A DNA stretch of 64,000 nt from Rugalucina vietnamica. Lineage: Eukaryota; Mollusca; Bivalvia; Lucinida; Lucinidae. Made by a program: the position numbers and the translations under genes. The stretch is from the NCBI GenBank assembly GCA_964017185.1, contig OZ024880.1, positions 36,794,329-36,858,328 on the forward strand, in the 5' to 3' direction. Positions 1-11,812 of this stretch are shown here, in pieces. Numbering within the stretch: the stretch's first letter is position 1; each line of letters begins with the position of its first letter. Below the pieces are notes generated by a model. It was given only the letters and a program-made list of their open reading frames with translations. It ran no database searches and had not been told where the DNA came from.

Positions 1-2732
1 GCTTTGAGGGAAATTTGTTTTCATCGCGAACAAGAAAATTTCTTTGCGATACACTCTCCCCCAAAATACAAGATGCTTGATAAGTGTTTTACTGAGAAAG
101 AACTTAAAATAAGGGTACATGGTGTCTTTTAATTCTAGGTACCCCCCATGTAAAAGCAGGCTATTTTGACCAAAAATCAAAATACGGTGGTCATACATAA
201 TGCCCAACAAACGTTCAGAGCAACCAAACCTAAGCAATAAAATGCTGCGGAATCAATATCAAGATATTGGTGTACCATATTTGACCTTCAAATGACCTTG
301 ACCTTTGACCTCTGAACTGTGACCTTGACCCCAAATAGCTACACGAGTAAACATTTACAACCTAGAAATTGAGCAAAAATGCTCTTTTCGTAAGTTTTTG
401 TGTCCTTGACCTTTGACCTTGATGTGACCTTGACCTTTGACCTTCACTGTGACCTTGCGCAAAGCAAGTACAAAGGTTTACCACAGTTGTTGCTTATGTC
501 ACAATGTCTTCTAAGTGCTGAGTGATAACAATAACACTAGAAAATGGGATCGAAATGACTCTCTGAATCACCATATTTTCAGCCAAAACTTGTCAAAAAG
601 ATGTTCATTTGAGCCAAAACTTGTATTAAACACTAACAAACAGCGTAATTCAACAATTTAACATGGCTTAGACCAGTATTAAGTCTACAGCTGGGCTAAA
701 ATCACACTTTTAATCGAATTTTGATGGATTTTAATTTTTTCAAATTTTCAAAAATTTAAATTTTAATTAAAATTTTCCAAAATTGATAAAAGTTTGAAAT
801 TTTTATCAAAATCAAAGTTTGAGCCAGATTCGATGAGTATACCACTAAGTAACGACTGACTATGCCAAAAGCAAAAATTTCGACATTCGGCTTCTAAGGT
901 CCAACACCGGTAAAAAATCTCCCATAGGCCGCAATGCAAATTCCCTCACTTTGTGACACTCCCAGCTAGTACCCAACATGGCACGACCAAAAAGTCTTCT
1001 CTAAATTGATAACCCAACCACACCCCTACCCAAAGGTGCCACTACCGAGGGGGGTTGACCATCTCGATTTTCCGGTATTCCATTTTGCAATATACCTATA
1101 GGTGGATTTTACACTCTAGAATGGTCCGAATTTTAGTAGGGGGTAGTGGACATACAGAAGCCTCCGATGAGATATAGTCCGTTTTGTCATGGCGATTTGT
1201 GCACTAACATGTCGTATTATGGTGATACTTTCTCGTAAATGCAAGATTTCACACAGAATGCAGGAAATGCTCTCACTATTCAGCATCAAACATGTGTGGA
1301 TTAAATTTTTAAATGCACTATTTTCGTGGGGTACGGCGGAGTGATATTTTTTTACCGGTGTGCCACCTTGAGGGAAATTTGTTTTCATCGCGAACAAGAA
1401 AATTTCTTTGCGATACACTCTCCCCCAAAATACAAGATGCTTGATAAGTGTTTTACTGAGAAAGAACTTAAAATAAGGGTACATGGTGTCTTTTAATTCT
1501 AGGTACCCCCCATGTAAAAGCAGGCTATTTTGACCAAAAATCAAAATACGGTGGTCATACATAATGCCCAACAAACGTTCAGAGCAACCAAACCTAAGCA
1601 ATAAAATGCTGCGGAATCAATATCAAGATATTGGTGTACCATATTTGACCTTCAAATGACCTTGACCTTTGACCTCTGAACTGTGACCTTGACCCCAAAT
1701 AGCTACACGAGTAAACATTTACAACCTAGAAATTGAGCAAAAATGCTCTTTTCGTAAGTTTTTGTGTCCTTGACCTTTGACCTTGATGTGACCTTGACCT
1801 TTGACCTTCACTGTGACCTTGCGCAAAGCAAGTACAAAGGTTTACCACAGTTGTTGCTTATGTCACAATGTCTTCTAAGTGCTGAGTGATAACAATAACA
1901 CTAGAAAATGGGATCGAAATGACTCTCTGAATCACCATATTTTCAGCCAAAACTTGTCAAAAAGATGTTCATTTGAGCCAAAACTTGTATTAAACACTAA
2001 CAAACAGCGTAATTCAACAATTTAACATGGCTTAGACCAGTATTAAGTCTACAGCTGGGCTAAAATCACACTTTTAATCGAATTTTGATGGATTTTAATT
2101 TTTTCAAATTTTCAAAAATTTAAATTTTAATTAAAATTTTCCAAAATTGATAAAAGTTTGAAATTTTTATCAAAATCAAAGTTTGAGCCAGATTCGATGA
2201 GTATACCACTAAGTAACGACTGACTATGCCAAAAGCAAAAATTTCGACATTCGGCTTCTAAGGTCCAACACCGGTAAAAAATCTCCCATAGGCCGCAATG
2301 CAAATTCCCTCACTTTGTGACACTCCCAGCTAGTACCCAACATGGCACGACCAAAAAGTCTTCTCTAAATTGATAACCCAACCACACCCCTACCCAAAGG
2401 TGCCACTACCGAGGGGGGTTGACCATCTCGATTTTCCGGTATTCCATTTTGCAATATACCTATAGGTGGATTTTACACTCTAGAATGGTCCGAATTTTAG
2501 TAGGGGGTAGTGGACATACAGAAGCCTCCGATGAGATATAGTCCGTTTTGTCATGGCGATTTGTGCACTAACATGTCGTATTATGGTGATACTTTCTCGT
2601 AAATGCAAGATTTCACACAGAATGCAGGAAATGCTCTCACTATTCAGCATCAAACATGTGTGGATTAAATTTTTAAATGCACTATTTTCGTGGGGGTACG
2701 GCGGAGTGATATTTTTTTACCGGTGTGCCACC
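1..2732. repeat. Two-copy 1.37-kb tandem repeat
   Basis: The block beginning near base 4 recurs from base 1378, giving a period of 1374 bp. The second copy ends near 2732, where sequence after GTGCCACCT diverges. The copies look nearly identical; one difference I saw is a G-run length change (near 1328 versus 2693). Each unit holds direct repeats of TGACCT half-sites (for example 299-311) and an AT-rich inverted segment near 720-800. An open frame crosses the unit junction on the minus strand, but I see no known domain in it. The left edge is cut by the window, so more copies may lie outside. Confidence 0.9.
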
Positions 2733-3424
2733 TGTTGTCAACTGTTGTAACTGAAAATGGATTATTGTAACCGTTAAATGTGAAAAACAAATAATAATAA
2801 CCTTTTCTTATGTCATTTCATGACAAATTGGAGCAGAATAATAACAAAATCAGAAAAAAAAATCTGCAGCTTTTTTGTTTACGTTTTGTAACGTGGATTA
2901 CCCTAAGAAATGATACGAATATAGCTGTTGTAAAATGAAAAGCCGGAACCAACGCTTGTGATTCTGGACTACTTCCCGGAACTCTAGACAAAACTCCGGA
3001 TCCGTAAAATTCTCGTAACTCACTTTTTTGTTGTTATTCGTTGTAGGGAACAATACCTAACACAATCGTAAGCAAAATACTTGTATTTGAGGTGACTTGC
3101 ATGGAAATAATCAATGTGTTGGTGGGGTCCGTAGAAATACCAAAACGCACCGAAACACCGGAACGCACATGTAATTACCGGAATGCACTGTAAATATTGG
3201 GGTATGAGGCACAAAAGTATGTATGGTGTGCTTTTATTGAGTTGTTTAAGTGTAATAATTTGGTGATCCAAGATATTTATGGATATTTAAGAATAAAAAT
3301 CAACTATTTATTGTGCGTTCCTGTGAATTGCAAGTGCGATTGCGTTCCGAATGGGTGATCATCTAAAGGTGTTAAGGTGTTATTTTAACATGTTAAATCA
3401 ATCATCCATAATATTTATCAATAA
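2733..3424. other. Unassigned AT-rich spacer
   Basis: I recognise no gene or repeat here. The open frame on the minus strand near 3020-3271 has no recognisable domain. Confidence 0.5.
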
Positions 3425-3477
3425 TCACGTTACTTTATGGTCTTTTTCAGGTTGTCTTTCCCTGCCAGTTTTGTAAA

Positions 3478-3523
3478 GGGTCACTGATGAAGGTTCATTA
3501 CCCGAAATTGTACAATATGGCCC
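3478..3523 (+). ncRNA. Hammerhead ribozyme (PLE-type, minimal stem III)
   Basis: The fold can be read by eye. Stem I is GGGTCA (3478-3483) with TGGCCC (3518-3523), including one G-T wobble. The conserved core CTGATGA is at 3484-3490. Stem II is GGT (3492-3494) with ACC (3500-3502), closed by an A-C mismatch at 3491/3503 and looped by TCATT. The invariant GAA is at 3504-3506. Stem III is ATTG/CAAT (3507-3516) with a 2-nt loop, and the cleavage nucleotide would be A3517. Very short stem III is typical of ribozymes in Penelope-like elements. Such ribozymes are thought to self-cleave element RNA. The A-C pair next to the core may weaken this copy. Confidence 0.8.
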
Positions 3524-3524
3524 A

Positions 3525-4061
3525 TCTTCTAGCTTTAAATTGAAGTGTAGAGGGTTCCGTGAGACAAGCTTGTCCACATATGATTTTTCTACTCTGTATA
3601 CAACATTACCACATAATCTAATTAAAGAAAAACTTCTGGATTTGATAGAGTGGACCTTCAAAAGGGCATTAAAAAACTATGGTTCACTTTATTTGGCATG
3701 TAATGACAGAAAGGCTTTTTTCACTTCTTCTGACCAAAGTCGGTATACACTTTGGTCATGTCAGAATGTATGCGACGCCTTATCCTATCTCCTTGATAAT
3801 ATTTATATTAGATTTGGGACCAAGTTATACAGACAAATTGTTGGAATTCCGATGGGCACAAATTGCGCACCTCTCGTAGCTGATTTATTTTTATACTGCT
3901 ACGAAAGAGATTTCATGGATTCTCTTAACCATGATAATCAAGCTGATGTTATCGAGGCTTTTAATTCCACATCTAGGTACCTCGATGACCTTTTGAACAT
4001 TGACAACCCTTATTTTGAAGGTATGGTCAATCAAATTTATCCACCTGAACTTCAGTTGTAA
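3525..4061 (+). pseudogene. Reverse transcriptase fragment, N-terminal part (PLE-like)
   Basis: The frame encodes RT palm motifs: an A-type block YDFSTLYTTLP, the block GIPMGTNCAPLVADLFLY, and the catalytic block RYLDDLLN (the usual xxDD). The fingers region upstream is missing, because the frame runs straight back into the hammerhead ribozyme and a stop at 3474. The frame ends at 4059-4061. Alignment with the inverted copy at 5518-6206 shows that two A residues are lost next to this stop, shifting the downstream frame. RT would copy element RNA; this copy cannot make an intact enzyme. Confidence 0.75.
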
Positions 4062-4674
4062 AGCCAATATCTCAGATACTGAAGCCCCCTTTTTAGATCT
4101 ACATCTTTCTGTTGCAAATGGATTTGTTTCTTCTAAAATTTATGATAAGCGCGATGACTTTGATTTTGATATAGTAAATTTTCCTTTTTTGGATGGTGAC
4201 GTTCCTCGTCGTGCTTCTTATGGTGTATACATTTCGCAACTTATTAGGTTTGCTAGAGTCTGCAATCATGTTACAGACTTCAACGCTCGAAATAAATGTT
4301 TAACGGCAAAACTTCTCCAACAGGGCTATCGGTATCATAAACTTCGAAAAACATTTTCTAAATTTTATCGTAGACATTATGAATTGATTTCCAAATACAA
4401 TGTTGGGTTAAAGACGCTTTTAAGTGAGGGCCTTTCGGAACCTGAATTTTATGGTGACTTGGTTTACAAATTTAAGAAACTTAAAGGAATTAATGATTTT
4501 TCTTTTCAGTTCAGAAAAATCATAACACGTTACAGACGTATAGGTTATAACTTGAATGTTATGCGACAGTCTGCATGCTTAGTTTTTAACCCAATCATGG
4601 TTGATAACTATGCTGCCTTCTTAAATTGCACGCCGGTGGGTCGGGCGTCAGACTCTATGATGGCCCCGACATAA
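4062..4674 (+). pseudogene. Reverse transcriptase fragment, C-terminal part (PLE-like)
   Basis: This is the shifted continuation of the RT above. Recognisable blocks are FLDLHLSV, KIYDKRDDFDFDIVNFPFL, SYGVYISQLIRFARVC and RYRRIGYNLNVMRQSACLVF, matching the thumb and C-terminal part of the same family. The reading frame ends just before the repeated non-coding tail. No zinc-finger or GIY-YIG endonuclease signature follows. A second, internally deleted copy lies inverted at 5518-6206, and a third, split copy lies at 52286-54110. Confidence 0.75.
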
Positions 4675-5312
4675 AGCTATTCATTTTAGTTGGTTGGGGC
4701 CGGAGCTTCTTGTCTGTTGCTTGGCCCACCGGGGTCCAACTGGTGTTTTTCTTTTGCTCCGGAGTTAGTAGGTTATTCGGCGCCCAGGGATCTCCATCGT
4801 CGGACAGCTTACTCAGTCTGTGAGTCCTGGTTTTTGATTCATCAGGATGTTTATCGTGATTTATTTGTTTGTTCTTGATGATTCATTGACTAGTTAGAGA
4901 TTCACCACGAGGACCGAATAACTAACTAAATGTTATGAACCACTGCAGAAGCTGAGGGTGAGGTTATGGCCATGTAAAACCGGTTTAAGCCCGCCAGTAA
5001 CTTTGTGTTACTGATCGTTCCAAGTCGATACTTCTGTGGTGGTTCTTTTTGTTTTGTGTCTTGGTGTTTAAAATTTTTTTTTGTGCTGTTGGCGCCTTAT
5101 GTGTGTTTTCGTGTTTTTAATTAAGTTAAGGTAACTGAGTGGCCACCTATTGGGAAAATAGCTGCTCATTCGGCTTACGATATGTTTCATGGTATAAGTG
5201 CCTGACTGTTAGTTTGGTTTTTTCCCACCTCGGTTTTTGGAGTGGGAATCTTTTTCTGATTGCGCCTTTTCCTGATCTTTGCCTACTTGTACCTTTTTAA
5301 ATGTTTTACTGC
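4675..5312 (+). repeat. Penelope-like element 3' tail
   Basis: Non-coding tail, including GGTGGTTCTTTTTG and GGCCACCTATTGGG blocks that recur at 6455, 10525, 11505, 55395 and inverted at 11000. The recurrence directly after an RT fragment marks it as the element's terminal repeat. Confidence 0.75.
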
Positions 5313-5324
5313 TTCCAAAGGATC

Positions 5325-5517
5325 TAACAATTATTTTTATTTACAGTTTGAAATAGAAGACCTGTCAAATAGTTCATGTTTAAAATTGAAAATTTCATCG
5401 AAATTTTTTTATATTTATAACATTTTTGCTCAAAACATAGATGACATAGATTGTGGGTACAATCAGGAAAAGGCGCAATCAGAAAAAGGGTACAATCTAT
5501 GTTTATTCTTCAAACGA
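5325..5517. mobile_element. MITE-B fragment (degenerate)
   Basis: Contains GCTCAAAACATAGAT and ATTGTGGGTAC, the core words of the palindromic MITE-B family seen intact at 57348-57627. The central palindrome is disrupted. Confidence 0.5.
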
Positions 5518-6206
5518 TTATAAAAAATGAATTGAAGAAACCGAACCCATATTTTTAGTTAAGTCTGACGCCCGATCCACCGACGTGCAATTAAAGAAGG
5601 AAGCATAGTTATCAACCATGATTGGGTTAAAAACTAAGCATGCAGACTGTCGCATAACATTTAAGTTATATCCTATACGTCTGTAACGAGTAATGATTTT
5701 TCTGAATCGAAAAGAAAAATCATTCCTCCCTGTAAGTTTCTTAACTTTGTAAACCAAGTCACCATAAAATTCTGGTTCTGAAAGGCCCTCGCGTAAAAGG
5801 GTCTTTAGTCCAACATTAAATTTTGAAATCAGTTCATAGTGTCTGCGATAAAGTGTAAAAAAGTTTTTTACTATATCAAAATCAATGTCATTGCGTTTAT
5901 CATAAATTTTAGAAGAAACGAATCCATTAAATTTTGCAATAGGAAGATGTAAGTCTAAAAATGAGGCTTCGGTATCTGTGTTGTTTGCTTTATTCAACTG
6001 TAGTTCAGGGGGATAAATTTGTTTGACCACGCCTTTAAAACAAGGATTGTCAATGTTTAAAAGGTCATCGAGGTACATAGAAGTCGAATTAAAAGCCTCG
6101 ATAAAATCAGCTTGATTGTCATGGTTAAGAGAATCCATTTAATCTCTTTCGTAGCAGGAAAAAATAGATCAGCTACGAGAGACTGAACTATATTTGTACC
6201 ACTGTT
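5518..6206 (-). pseudogene. Penelope-like RT fragment, inverted copy with internal deletion
   Basis: Homologous to the + copy at 3845-4650 but on the opposite strand, so the two lie tail to tail. An open frame of 206 residues survives (5518-6138). It has the RT catalytic block MYLDDLLN and the C-terminal block RYRRIGYNLNVMRQSACLV. The stretch from NFPFL through the block preceding YRRHYELIS is deleted without breaking the frame. Homology on the upstream side ends near 6206 within the GIPMGTN block. The sequence past SDLT differs from the + copy, so the tail repeat is absent here. Non-functional as an RT. Confidence 0.75.
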
Positions 6207-6454
6207 TATTCGGTTAATGACCCCTAATTGTGTTATATGGTCACGAGATCAAAGGACGGTCATAATGAGGTGATTACCTCATACATGCAGGGGACAAAAG
6301 AGAGACCCCTAAAGGATAATACATGTGATCCACTGTATATTGGTTTTATGATATAACACCGATGGGACTATCCCGTCTAATATTCGATATATGCTGGCTC
6401 ACCTTATAATAGTGGTAGTCAGTGTTTTTGGCTCTAACACAGAGTTTAATAATA

Positions 6455-6745
6455 TGAAGTTTATAAGTCGATACTTCTGTGGTGGTTCTTTTTGTTTTAT
6501 GTCTTGGTGTTTGGAAAAATTTTTGTGCTGTTGGCGCCTTATGTATGTTTTCATATTTTTAGTTAAGTTAAGGTAACTGAGTGGCCACCTATTGGGAAAA
6601 TAGCTGCTCATTCGGCTTACGATATGTTTCATGGTATAAGTACCTGACTGTTAGTTTGGTTTTTTCCCACCTTGGTTTTTGAAGTGGGAATCTTTTTCTG
6701 ATTGCGCCTTTTCCTGATCTTTGCCTACTTTACCTTTTTATGTGT
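6455..6745 (+). repeat. Penelope-like element tail, solo copy
   Basis: Matches 5020-5312 closely, from CGATACTTCTGTGGTGG to TTTGCCTACTT. No RT sequence is attached. Confidence 0.7.
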
Positions 6746-9655
6746 CTTCAAAATCAGGCAGTGTACATAAGGCATGTAAATTACTTGAAAAGTAACAGAC
6801 GTCGGGTTGCTAGTGATGTGTATGTCTCATTCAATTTGTTTCGTAAAAATAAAACCTAACGTTAAACAGTGTATTTAAACATGATTACGTAATTTTCTTA
6901 TCGATGTACATTTTGTATAAATAATAGCCACAAAAGGAAAAGATAAGCTAAACAGTAATTATGAAAATAGATAATGTCCCTTTATATCGATAAAATGACG
7001 TTCGGTCTCAAAGCAAGTGATATGCTGCATTTTCCCGGGTTTTCTATCTTCACCAGAAGAAAGATGGGGTAGTGGAGAGTGTGGGACTGCCACATATTAC
7101 TCTTTTTTCTCACAAAGCTATAATAAAATCCTAGAATAATAACTACTCATCCTCGGTTTTATTAAATATATTCACGACCCACTCTTCATTCGCTTTCGAT
7201 ATTTTATTTTGGATTAGGAGTTCCTACACACTTTATCATTTTCATTTGAAAATTATGATACAACTTTACGAGCAAAACGAATGTAAATTAAGAAACGCAA
7301 GTATCCATTTTTTCAAATTAAAAGATACTGTGAGGGCTATCATTCTTACATTTACAATACAATGATAGTGTGGGGTTTGAAATAAACTATCGAAACTTGC
7401 GATGAAACTCTCTTTCTCTCCCATGTGCTAGGGTAAGAGGAAGACTGCACATGCATCAGTTTTTTCAACATTGCTGTAGTTTCTTAGCGTCAATCCTCTC
7501 ATGGCTACCACTACCAGTCAGCAAGTAAATTTCATGCTCTCCACAGACGCCTGTTGCGAACTATCTTAGTTCATCTTGACGTTCACCATACATGCTACTG
7601 CCTTCTGATTACAGGGTATTCCACAGATTCCTCTTCATAGCATTAACCGTCAAGCGTTTTGTGTACATTCTTATACACAAACCATCCTTTCGCGCATCCC
7701 AAAGTCTGTCACTGACAGTGGGTACAATGAGTACAATTAATCTAAAATCTCCACAGCAACACAACGTAGCGGAACTCTATCTTTCCTACTGGACATCCAT
7801 CTGGCCGGACATAACTTAGCGGTAGTTCACCAACACACTACTTCAATTAACTATTGGAAAGTGCACAAACATACTACTTTGTTACTACTGGAGTGCACAC
7901 CAACCAGTAGCCCAACTTCAGAAGTGTGCAATGCTATTGAGCTCGTGGCCATTTCACAACATTGTCAATGACCGTAGAACACTAGCCTCAAATTTCAGCA
8001 GTATGTTATGCCATTGAGCTCGTAGCCATTTCTCAGCATTGCTAATGGCCACAGAACACTAGCCTCAAACCATGACCGGTAGTCTTGTCCCATAGATCCA
8101 AATGAATATCTGCACGAACAATTTACTGTTGCATAGCCAGTCATGAACAGTCTGTGCACACCTTGATCTAAATTGTCGACCCATCGTCTTCCAACGGATG
8201 GTCTTTAATTACGCAGTCATCTTCTGTAGTCGGCTATTTTCAATATTCGTCATCGTACAGGTTTTCCCGATTTCAAATAGAGCCGGCTTGCCGTTTTCTT
8301 GAATATGGTTATACTGCCTGACATGGCTGTCTCCGCTGATATCCACTGACACATCACTGCTGCTCTAACTGAATCTGCATCTTCTCCAGCTGTGTCATCT
8401 CAACTGATGTGCGTCAGTCTCCGGATGCAGCTTGGCACGACCTATCTTGGAAACCTTTTCATGCCGAGATTCCTCGCCGTCAACTACTGACGCGCAAACC
8501 CGCCGGGTCAAGTTCTCCACCAGCTATCAGCTCTTACGCAGTCTCTTTACAACCATGACTTTTAGCCCCAATATCTAATATTCATCTCCAATTGTCAGAT
8601 CTAATGTAAAATGTTTAACTCTGTACGCAATTCTTTAGCTGTATAAAATTATTACCTGCAACCATTCCTTGGTGTGCAATCTGTTTCCACTTTCAGACAT
8701 TCCACTTTCAGGCATACACTATCATTGCAACAACACACACCTGTATGTGGCACCAGAGTCTCTGTTCCATCTATGGGTTTCATCAAAACATCTTTCAGCA
8801 CTGCCAAATCTCATCTGTCACGGTCATGAGACTATCGCGAACACATGACCACCGATGGCTTCTTCAGTATAATATCGACCATTTTTCCCACCTTGAAGAT
8901 ACATGTGCTTCTCAGTCAAATCCCTTTGCAACGCCCAGCACAGTCCCCACTGAGCCATGCACCAGCCTCTTCCAAGATAAGGTCTGTTTGATCTCAATCT
9001 GTCTTTTCCAAATACGGCCATCATCCATATGCTCATTCCTGTTACACCAGTGTAAATGAAACCCTTCCCAGCCAAAGCCCATTGAGTCGTATGTCGCACC
9101 TACTCAGTTCTTCTTCTGGCTGATCTTCAGTCCAAGTACCTCGACCATAATGTTGCGACAAGGTACATTGCAACTGTCTAACTCGATGAAACACCACTAT
9201 GTTATCAGTTATTTCTGCAACACTATCAAACTACATGAAACAACACAATGCTGCGATGAAACATCAGTGATTGTGCGCGAGCGATTGTCCCCTACTAGAC
9301 CCACATACTACTGTAGCTTCGCCTAATACTCTACATGTAATATACTGTCTCTGTACACAGAAGTTACCGATTATTCGCACCTTCTGCCTTCAGTTCTGTA
9401 CGCTCACGATCGATCACGTGACGTCCCTCCTCACCATCGCCATAACCATTATCTGATTAGACCCACTAGAACCTCCTATGCAAAGGAACTAGTGGTCTGC
9501 AACAACTGTGTAGCTACCCTCACGAACTCATCACCAGAGAAAATGTTCCTCTAGTTTGAGCTTCGATGTGACGGCCATCTTGGATGTCATACTGGATTAT
9601 ACTGGATTTGACTTCAGGGAAACTATTCTAAATGTCATTGATTCTCTATTTTGAT
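6746..9655. other. Unassigned 2.9-kb region
   Basis: Composition is less AT-rich than the surroundings in 7400-9500. Short open frames near 7592-7819, 8745-9059 and minus 8824-9099 show no domain I recognise and no consistent splice pattern. A short near-duplication around 7935-8060 (CATTGAGCTCGT... ACAGAACACTAGCCTCAAA type) is visible. I cannot assign a function; decayed transposon sequence is possible. Confidence 0.5.
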
Positions 9656-9736
9656 CACATCAGGAAAACGTCCGTGAAATATATACCCCCTTATCCCCCA
9701 ATTTCATATAGATAAGCTGGGGTATGCAGGAGTATA

Positions 9737-9788
<52 letters not shown>

Positions 9789-9960
9789 TTTTTTTTTTTG
9801 TTTTGTTTTTTTTTTTTCTTATATTTTGCTCCAAAACATAGATTGTGGGTACTCGTTTGAACCGCCTCGCGAAAAATATCATTTTTTTTTTCTTTGAAGA
9901 TTTTCATTTTTTTTAACTTTACAAATCTCTGTATATTGCATGGGCAAATTTTCTTAATGA
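9656..9960. mobile_element. MITE-B copy with expanded poly-T core
   Basis: Ends are CATCAGGAAAACGTCCG (left) and GGGCAAATTTTCTTAATGA (right), the imperfect terminal inverted repeat of MITE-B. About 80 nt of poly-T (9739-9818, interrupted by a few G) lies where other copies have the TTTTTCTTATTTTTGCTC segment. Lysine-rich open frames on the minus strand are only the poly-T read backwards. Confidence 0.75.
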
Positions 9961-10524
9961 GACATTTAGAATGCCGTCAAAAATTCAGATCATTTCAATG
10001 CATTTGTATAATTTCAGCTCCTTTTCATTGTCAAAGTCAGCAAATCCCTGCCATCCCATGAACACATCTAAATACTCCTTTCTTTTCCCATCCCTTGCAA
10101 ACAGTGTTTTGACAAAAATTAAAGTCTGATTCACATTCATTTTATTTCCTATATACCGATTTTACGTGTATACGGTGTATCATCATTTACACATTGCAAA
10201 TATACCAAAGACGGCGTCTGAGTTCGTATTTACGACGGGCAGCATGATTGATGATTTTCATTTCAAGTTTGGCATGTGTCGACCCATGCCTTGCCAAGAA
10301 ATGAAACGGCAACTCAGCTTCTGCAAAAAAAATATCGAAACTTCACCGGTTACCGGTATACCACGGTAAATTGATCGATCGGTCATCATACACCATCATT
10401 TGTTCCTGTCTCGAACATATTTCACTGTTTACAAGGGAAATAGTGCTTGCAGGACGGCGTGGGCCTCATGCTAGTCAACATCTCGATATGTGTGGGTTAA
10501 TGCTAGGCATTCTGATGTCTATGA
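9961..10524. other. Unassigned spacer
   Basis: No gene or repeat recognised. A small + frame near 10166-10369 has no recognisable features. Confidence 0.4.
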
Positions 10525-10993
10525 CATTCTACTTCTGTGGTGGTTCTTTTTGTTTTATGTCTTGGTGTTTAAAATATTTTTGTGCTGTTGGCGCCTTATG
10601 TGTGTTTTCATATTTTTAGTTGAGTTAAGGTAACTGAGTGGCCACCTATTGGGATAATAGCTGCTCATTCGGCTTACGAATTGTTTTCATGGTATAAGTA
10701 CCTGGTTGTTAGTTTGGTTTTTTCCCACCTCGGTTTTTGGAGTGGGAATCTTTTTCTGATTGCGCCTTTTCCTGATCTTTGCCTACTTGTACCTTTTTCT
10801 AAATTAACGCCCAGAGATCTTCATCGTCTGTCAGCTTACTGGATCTGTGAGTCCACGTTTTTGATTCAGCATGGTTGTTATCATGATTTATTTGTTTGTC
10901 CTTAAAGGTCTATTGTCTGGTTGGAGATTCACAACGAGGACCGAATGGCTAACTGAGTGTTGTAAACCACTGCAGAAGCTGAGGGTGAGGTTA
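10525..10993 (+). repeat. Penelope-like tail, permuted copy
   Basis: The second half of the tail (10525-10800) is followed by the first half (10805-10993, GCCCAGAGATCTTCATCG to GCTGAGGGTGAGG). This is the reverse of the order at 4775-5312, as expected at a head-to-tail junction of adjacent element copies. Confidence 0.7.
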
Positions 10994-10999
10994 GTAAAA

Positions 11000-11478
11000 G
11001 TAGGCAATGATCATGAAATGGCGAAATCAGAAAGAAATTCCCACTCCAAAAACCGAGGTTGGAAATAACTAAATTAACTCTCAGGTACTTATACTAAGAA
11101 AACATATCGTAAGCCAAATGGGCAGCTTTTTTTCCCAATATGTGGCTACTCAGTTACCCAAACCTATCAAAAATATGAAAACATACATAAGGTGCTGACA
11201 GAACAAAAAAATCAACACAAAGACATAAAACAAGAAGGACCACCACAGAAGTATCGCCTTGAAATGATCAGTAATATAAAATTACTGGCGGGCTTAAATC
11301 GATTTTACATGGCCATAACTCGACAATGAATCATCAAGGACAAACACAGAAATCAGGATAAAACCATGAATCAAAAACGAGGACTCGCAAATTCAGTAAG
11401 CTGTCCAACGATGGAGATCCCTGGGCGCCCAATAATTAACTTACTGAAAATCCGGAGCAAAAGAAAAATTTCACTTGA
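11000..11478 (-). repeat. Penelope-like tail, inverted copy
   Basis: Reverse complement of the tail at 4750-5310. It starts with the complement of the TTTGCCTAC end and runs to the complement of the TTTTGCTCCGGA block at 11448-11470. Confidence 0.7.
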
Positions 11479-11504
11479 GCTGAATGAGTGTTATGATGTT
11501 TAAG

Positions 11505-11812
11505 CCCGCCAGTTATTTTATATTACTGATCGTTCCAAGGCGATACTTCTGTGGTGGTTCTAATTGTTTTATGTTTTGGTGTTGAATGTTTGTGCTGTTT
11601 GCACCTTATGTACGTTTTATATTTTAAGTTAAGTCTGTGTAACCGAGTGGCCACCTATTGGGAAATAGCTGCTCAATCAGCTTATGATATGTTTTCTTAG
11701 TACAGGTACCTGAGCGTTAATTAAGTTATTAGTTATTTCCCACCTCGGTTTTTGAAGTGGGAATATCTTTCTGATTGTGTCATTTCCTGATCATTGCCTA
11801 TTTTTCCTTTCC
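11505..11812 (+). repeat. Penelope-like tail, direct copy
   Basis: Runs from TTTAAGCCCGCCAGTTA to the block equivalent to TTTGCCTACTT. It follows the inverted copy directly, giving a +/-/+ arrangement over 10525-11812. Confidence 0.7.

Larger units (their letters stand above)
3425..5312 (+). mobile_element. Penelope-like retroelement, degenerate copy
   Basis: This segment contains, in order, a hammerhead ribozyme fold (3478-3523), a 5'-truncated and frameshifted reverse transcriptase reading frame (3525-4674), and a non-coding tail of about 640 bp that recurs elsewhere (6455, 10525, 11000 minus, 11505, 55395). Hammerhead ribozymes together with an RT and repeated terminal segments are known features of Penelope-like elements, which is the basis for the family call. 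I see no GIY-YIG endonuclease downstream of the RT. A related non-LTR or PLE subfamily without that domain is the alternative. Confidence 0.65.

Noticed and set aside
1116-1601. 161-codon open frame on the minus strand
   Set aside because: It spans the junction of two repeat units, has no recognisable domain and is not supported by any splice or start context.
4801-4880. Second hammerhead ribozyme (CTGATGA on the minus strand)
   Set aside because: No stem II and no GAA follow at the required distance. Other CTGATGA words (13704, 24066, 26133) fail the same test.
8745-9099. Possible gene on either strand
   Set aside because: Overlapping frames with no domain, no convincing splice sites and no homology I recognise.
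9691-9907. Lysine-rich open frames on the minus strand
   Set aside because: They are the poly-T tract of a MITE-B copy read in reverse; no domain.
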